64,000 nucleotides of DNA from assembly GCF_020700235.1 (NCBI RefSeq), contig NZ_CP085301.1, forward strand, positions 992,001-1,056,000, in the 5' to 3' direction. The DNA comes from Haladaptatus pallidirubidus (GTDB lineage Archaea; Halobacteriota; Halobacteria; Halobacteriales; Haladaptataceae). Numbering within the stretch: the stretch's first letter is position 1; every line of letters begins with the position of its first letter. Below the pieces are notes generated by a model. That model was not told where the DNA came from. It saw only the letters and a program-made list of their open reading frames with translations, and made no database searches. A program made the translations under genes and the position numbers. Shown here piece by piece: positions 62,552 through 64,000 of the stretch.

Positions 62552-64000
62552 CTATCCATTCTCCCACCTTCCGCCGAGGCGATCGATGACGACGAAACTG
62601 ACCGCGGTAACCGCGAGCAGAACGGTTCCCATCGCGGTCGCTGGGCCAAGCGTTCGGTTGCCGAGGTAGCGTTCGACGGCGACGGGCATCGTGTAACTGC
62701 TACTGCCCGTGGCAAGAATAACTGTCGAGTCGAATTCGCCGATGCTGATCGCGAAGGCGAAGGCGGCCCCGGCGGCGAGTCCGGCCGCGACGAGTGGGAG
62801 TTCGATGTCCACCAACGACCGGAATCGGGTCGCTCCGAGCGCTCGCGCGGATTCGACCATTCGGGGGTCGATACCGGAAAGCATCGGGGCGACGTTTCGC
62901 GTGACGAAGGGGTAGGCCGCGACGGCGTGAGCCGCGACGATGGCGACCGCGCCGCCGACTTGGATTCTGGTTCCGGCGACCGGAACGCCGAAGACGAGTC
63001 CGCGAAGCATGCCGAGACCGACCATCACGCCGCTAACCGCGAAGGGAGCCATCGCAATCGCCTCCACGAGTCGGCCACCGCGCGCTCTGGAAACCACCGC
63101 AATGACGACGCCTATCGGGAGCGCGATGAGGAGCGTGCCGACGCCGAAGAACAACGAGTTCTGGACTGCGACGCCGGGTTTCGTCTGAAAAGTTGCCCCC
63201 GAAACCTGCCGGGTGACGAGAAATTCGTAGTACCGCAGGGTGAATCCGTTCGGCCCGGTCAGGCTTTCGAGGACGGTGCTGACGAGGGGGCCGACGAAAA
63301 GGACGCCGACGACGAGGACGTAGACCAGCACGCCCGCGCGTTCGAGCGACTCCGATAGCCCGCGAACGCCCGAAAACAGCCGTTTTCGGGCAAGTGGCCG
63401 ACTCGCTCGGGTTGCTGAAGTCTGTCGCGCTTCGTACCTGAGGTATGCGTAGGTCAGCCCCAGTGAGAGGGTGGTTTCGAGAACGGCGAGAACCGCGGCT
63501 TCCGAATAGTCGAGCCTTCGGACGAGGTCGTATATCCACACCTCGACGGTCTGGAACTGGAAGCCACCCAGCGCGAGCACGATGGGAAACGACATGAACG
63601 TGAAGATGAACGCGAGAAGCGTACCGGTCAGAATCGCGGGGAGGAGTTGCGGAAGGAGCACGTCGCGGAACGCTCGAAACCGCCCTGCGCCGAGGCTGCG
63701 GGCGGTTTCGACTTCGCGCGCGTCCACGCTCTCCCACGCTGCGTTCGTTATTCTGGCGACCAACGGCGCGTTGTAAAACGCGTGAGCGACCACGATTGCT
63801 GGCAGATTGTAGAGTAAGGAATACGGTCCCAGTCCCACGATTCCGAGCGCGTCGTTTAGCAGGCCTCGCTGGCCGAACATCGCCACAAAACCGATGGCGA
63901 CGAGAATCGAGGGCATGACGAACGGGATGATGGTCAGCGACCGAATCATCCGTCTGCCGGGGAACTCGTAACGCGAGAGAATGTACGCACCCGGCAATCC
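62552..64000 (-). CDS. ABC importer fused two-domain permease (5' end missing)
   Basis: The frame is open to the window edge, so the N-terminus lies beyond 64000. The 483 visible residues are two fused permease units, each with a EAA-type loop: REVETARSLGAGRFRAFRDVLLPQLLPAIL and PRMVESARALGATRFRSLVDIELPLVAAGL. Such fused permeases are typical of ThiP and FbpB-type iron or thiamine importers. The gene ends 45 nt before the ATPase start on the same strand, so they form one operon. Which substrate is carried cannot be decided without the binding protein. Confidence 0.88.
   Translation of the reverse strand, partial: GLPGAYILSRYEFPGRRMIRSLTIIPFVMPSILVAIGFVAMFGQRGLLNDALGIVGLGPYSLLYNLPAIVVAHAFYNAPLVARITNAAWESVDAREVETARSLGAGRFRAFRDVLLPQLLPAILTGTLLAFIFTFMSFPIVLALGGFQFQTVEVWIYDLVRRLDYSEAAVLAVLETTLSLGLTYAYLRYEARQTSATRASRPLARKRLFSGVRGLSESLERAGVLVYVLVVGVLFVGPLVSTVLESLTGPNGFTLRYYEFLVTRQVSGATFQTKPGVAVQNSLFFGVGTLLIALPIGVVIAVVSRARGGRLVEAIAMAPFAVSGVMVGLGMLRGLVFGVPVAGTRIQVGGAVAIVAAHAVAAYPFVTRNVAPMLSGIDPRMVESARALGATRFRSLVDIELPLVAAGLAAGAAFAFAISIGEFDSTVILATGSSSYTMPVAVERYLGNRTLGPATAMGTVLLAVTAVSFVVIDRLGGRWENG

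Noticed and set aside
1..64000. Insertion sequences, CRISPR arrays, integrases or rRNA genes
   Set aside because: No transposase, Cas protein, recombinase or rRNA motif was seen. No regularly spaced direct repeats of CRISPR size were found by eye.

Overview
This is a window of a haloarchaeal chromosome (class Halobacteria). The evidence is the strongly acidic protein sequences, roughly 60% G+C coding regions broken by A+T-rich intergenic gaps, archaeal information-processing genes (TBP, RadA, RFC small subunit, SRP54, FtsY, eIF-6, L31e, L39e, NMD3, prefoldin alpha, a SAMP2 modifier), twin-arginine signals on secreted proteins, and TATA boxes about 25-30 nt before start codons, as in leaderless haloarchaeal transcripts. 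The genus cannot be fixed from this sequence; the gene set and composition would suit a Haladaptatus-like organism (inference). The window is mostly chromosomal core. I see no transposase, CRISPR array, integrase or rRNA. There is one tRNA (Arg, anticodon TCT).

Layout. 1-6.7 kb: the end of a secreted nuclease/lamin-tail protein, a zinc-finger microprotein, a site-2-protease-like membrane protein that has lost a zinc ligand, an XPD-type helicase and a Tat-exported peptidoglycan amidase. 6.7-9.8 kb (minus): an NMD3-taw2 pair and a sugar epimerase. 9.9-12.8 kb (plus): htpX-pspAB and radA. 12.8-20.1 kb (mostly minus): SufU and SufS, a DsbA-like protein, an MFS transporter, a regulator, an HD hydrolase, DUF424 and TPR proteins. 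20.2-21.6 kb: tbp and two small membrane proteins. 21.6-25.6 kb (minus): thyA-folA, a frameshifted capA-like gene and trmG10. 25.9-30 kb (minus): the translation/secretion cluster L39e-L31e-eIF6-(DUF7344 fragment)-pfdA-ftsY, with thpR. 30-35.3 kb: a DnaJ-ferredoxin fusion, srp54, two MgtE-type half proteins, UPF0200/UPF0201 and the tRNA. 35.5-40.1 kb: DUF1684, a DUF7563-like microprotein, a GIY-YIG protein, an FMN reductase, a phosphohexomutase and a glycosyltransferase. 40.1-43.5 kb: GNAT and SAMP2, a bactofilin-like membrane protein, RFC. 43.6-48.8 kb: an ABC exporter pair and alaS. 49-56 kb: accessory transport, with an iron-box-controlled siderophore-binding protein and a sugar ABC importer lacking its ATPase. 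56.6-59 kb: a second XPD-like helicase. 59-61.4 kb: a cupredoxin and a broken PQQ-propeller gene. 61.4-64 kb: a ThiP/FbpB-like ABC importer running off the end.

The most unusual observations are: a predicted catalytically dead site-2 protease (HELAR instead of HExxH); a peptidoglycan amidase in an organism expected to lack murein; a perfect 28-bp palindrome inside a helicase gene; a DtxR-type iron operator placed just before a siderophore-binding protein; a 20-bp perfect palindrome between srp54 and a divergent membrane-protein gene; a truncated DUF7344 gene where ribosomal protein LX would be expected; and two genes each broken by a single-base frameshift. I did not find one large undescribed multi-gene system. 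The accessory stretch 49-61 kb is the best place to look further.
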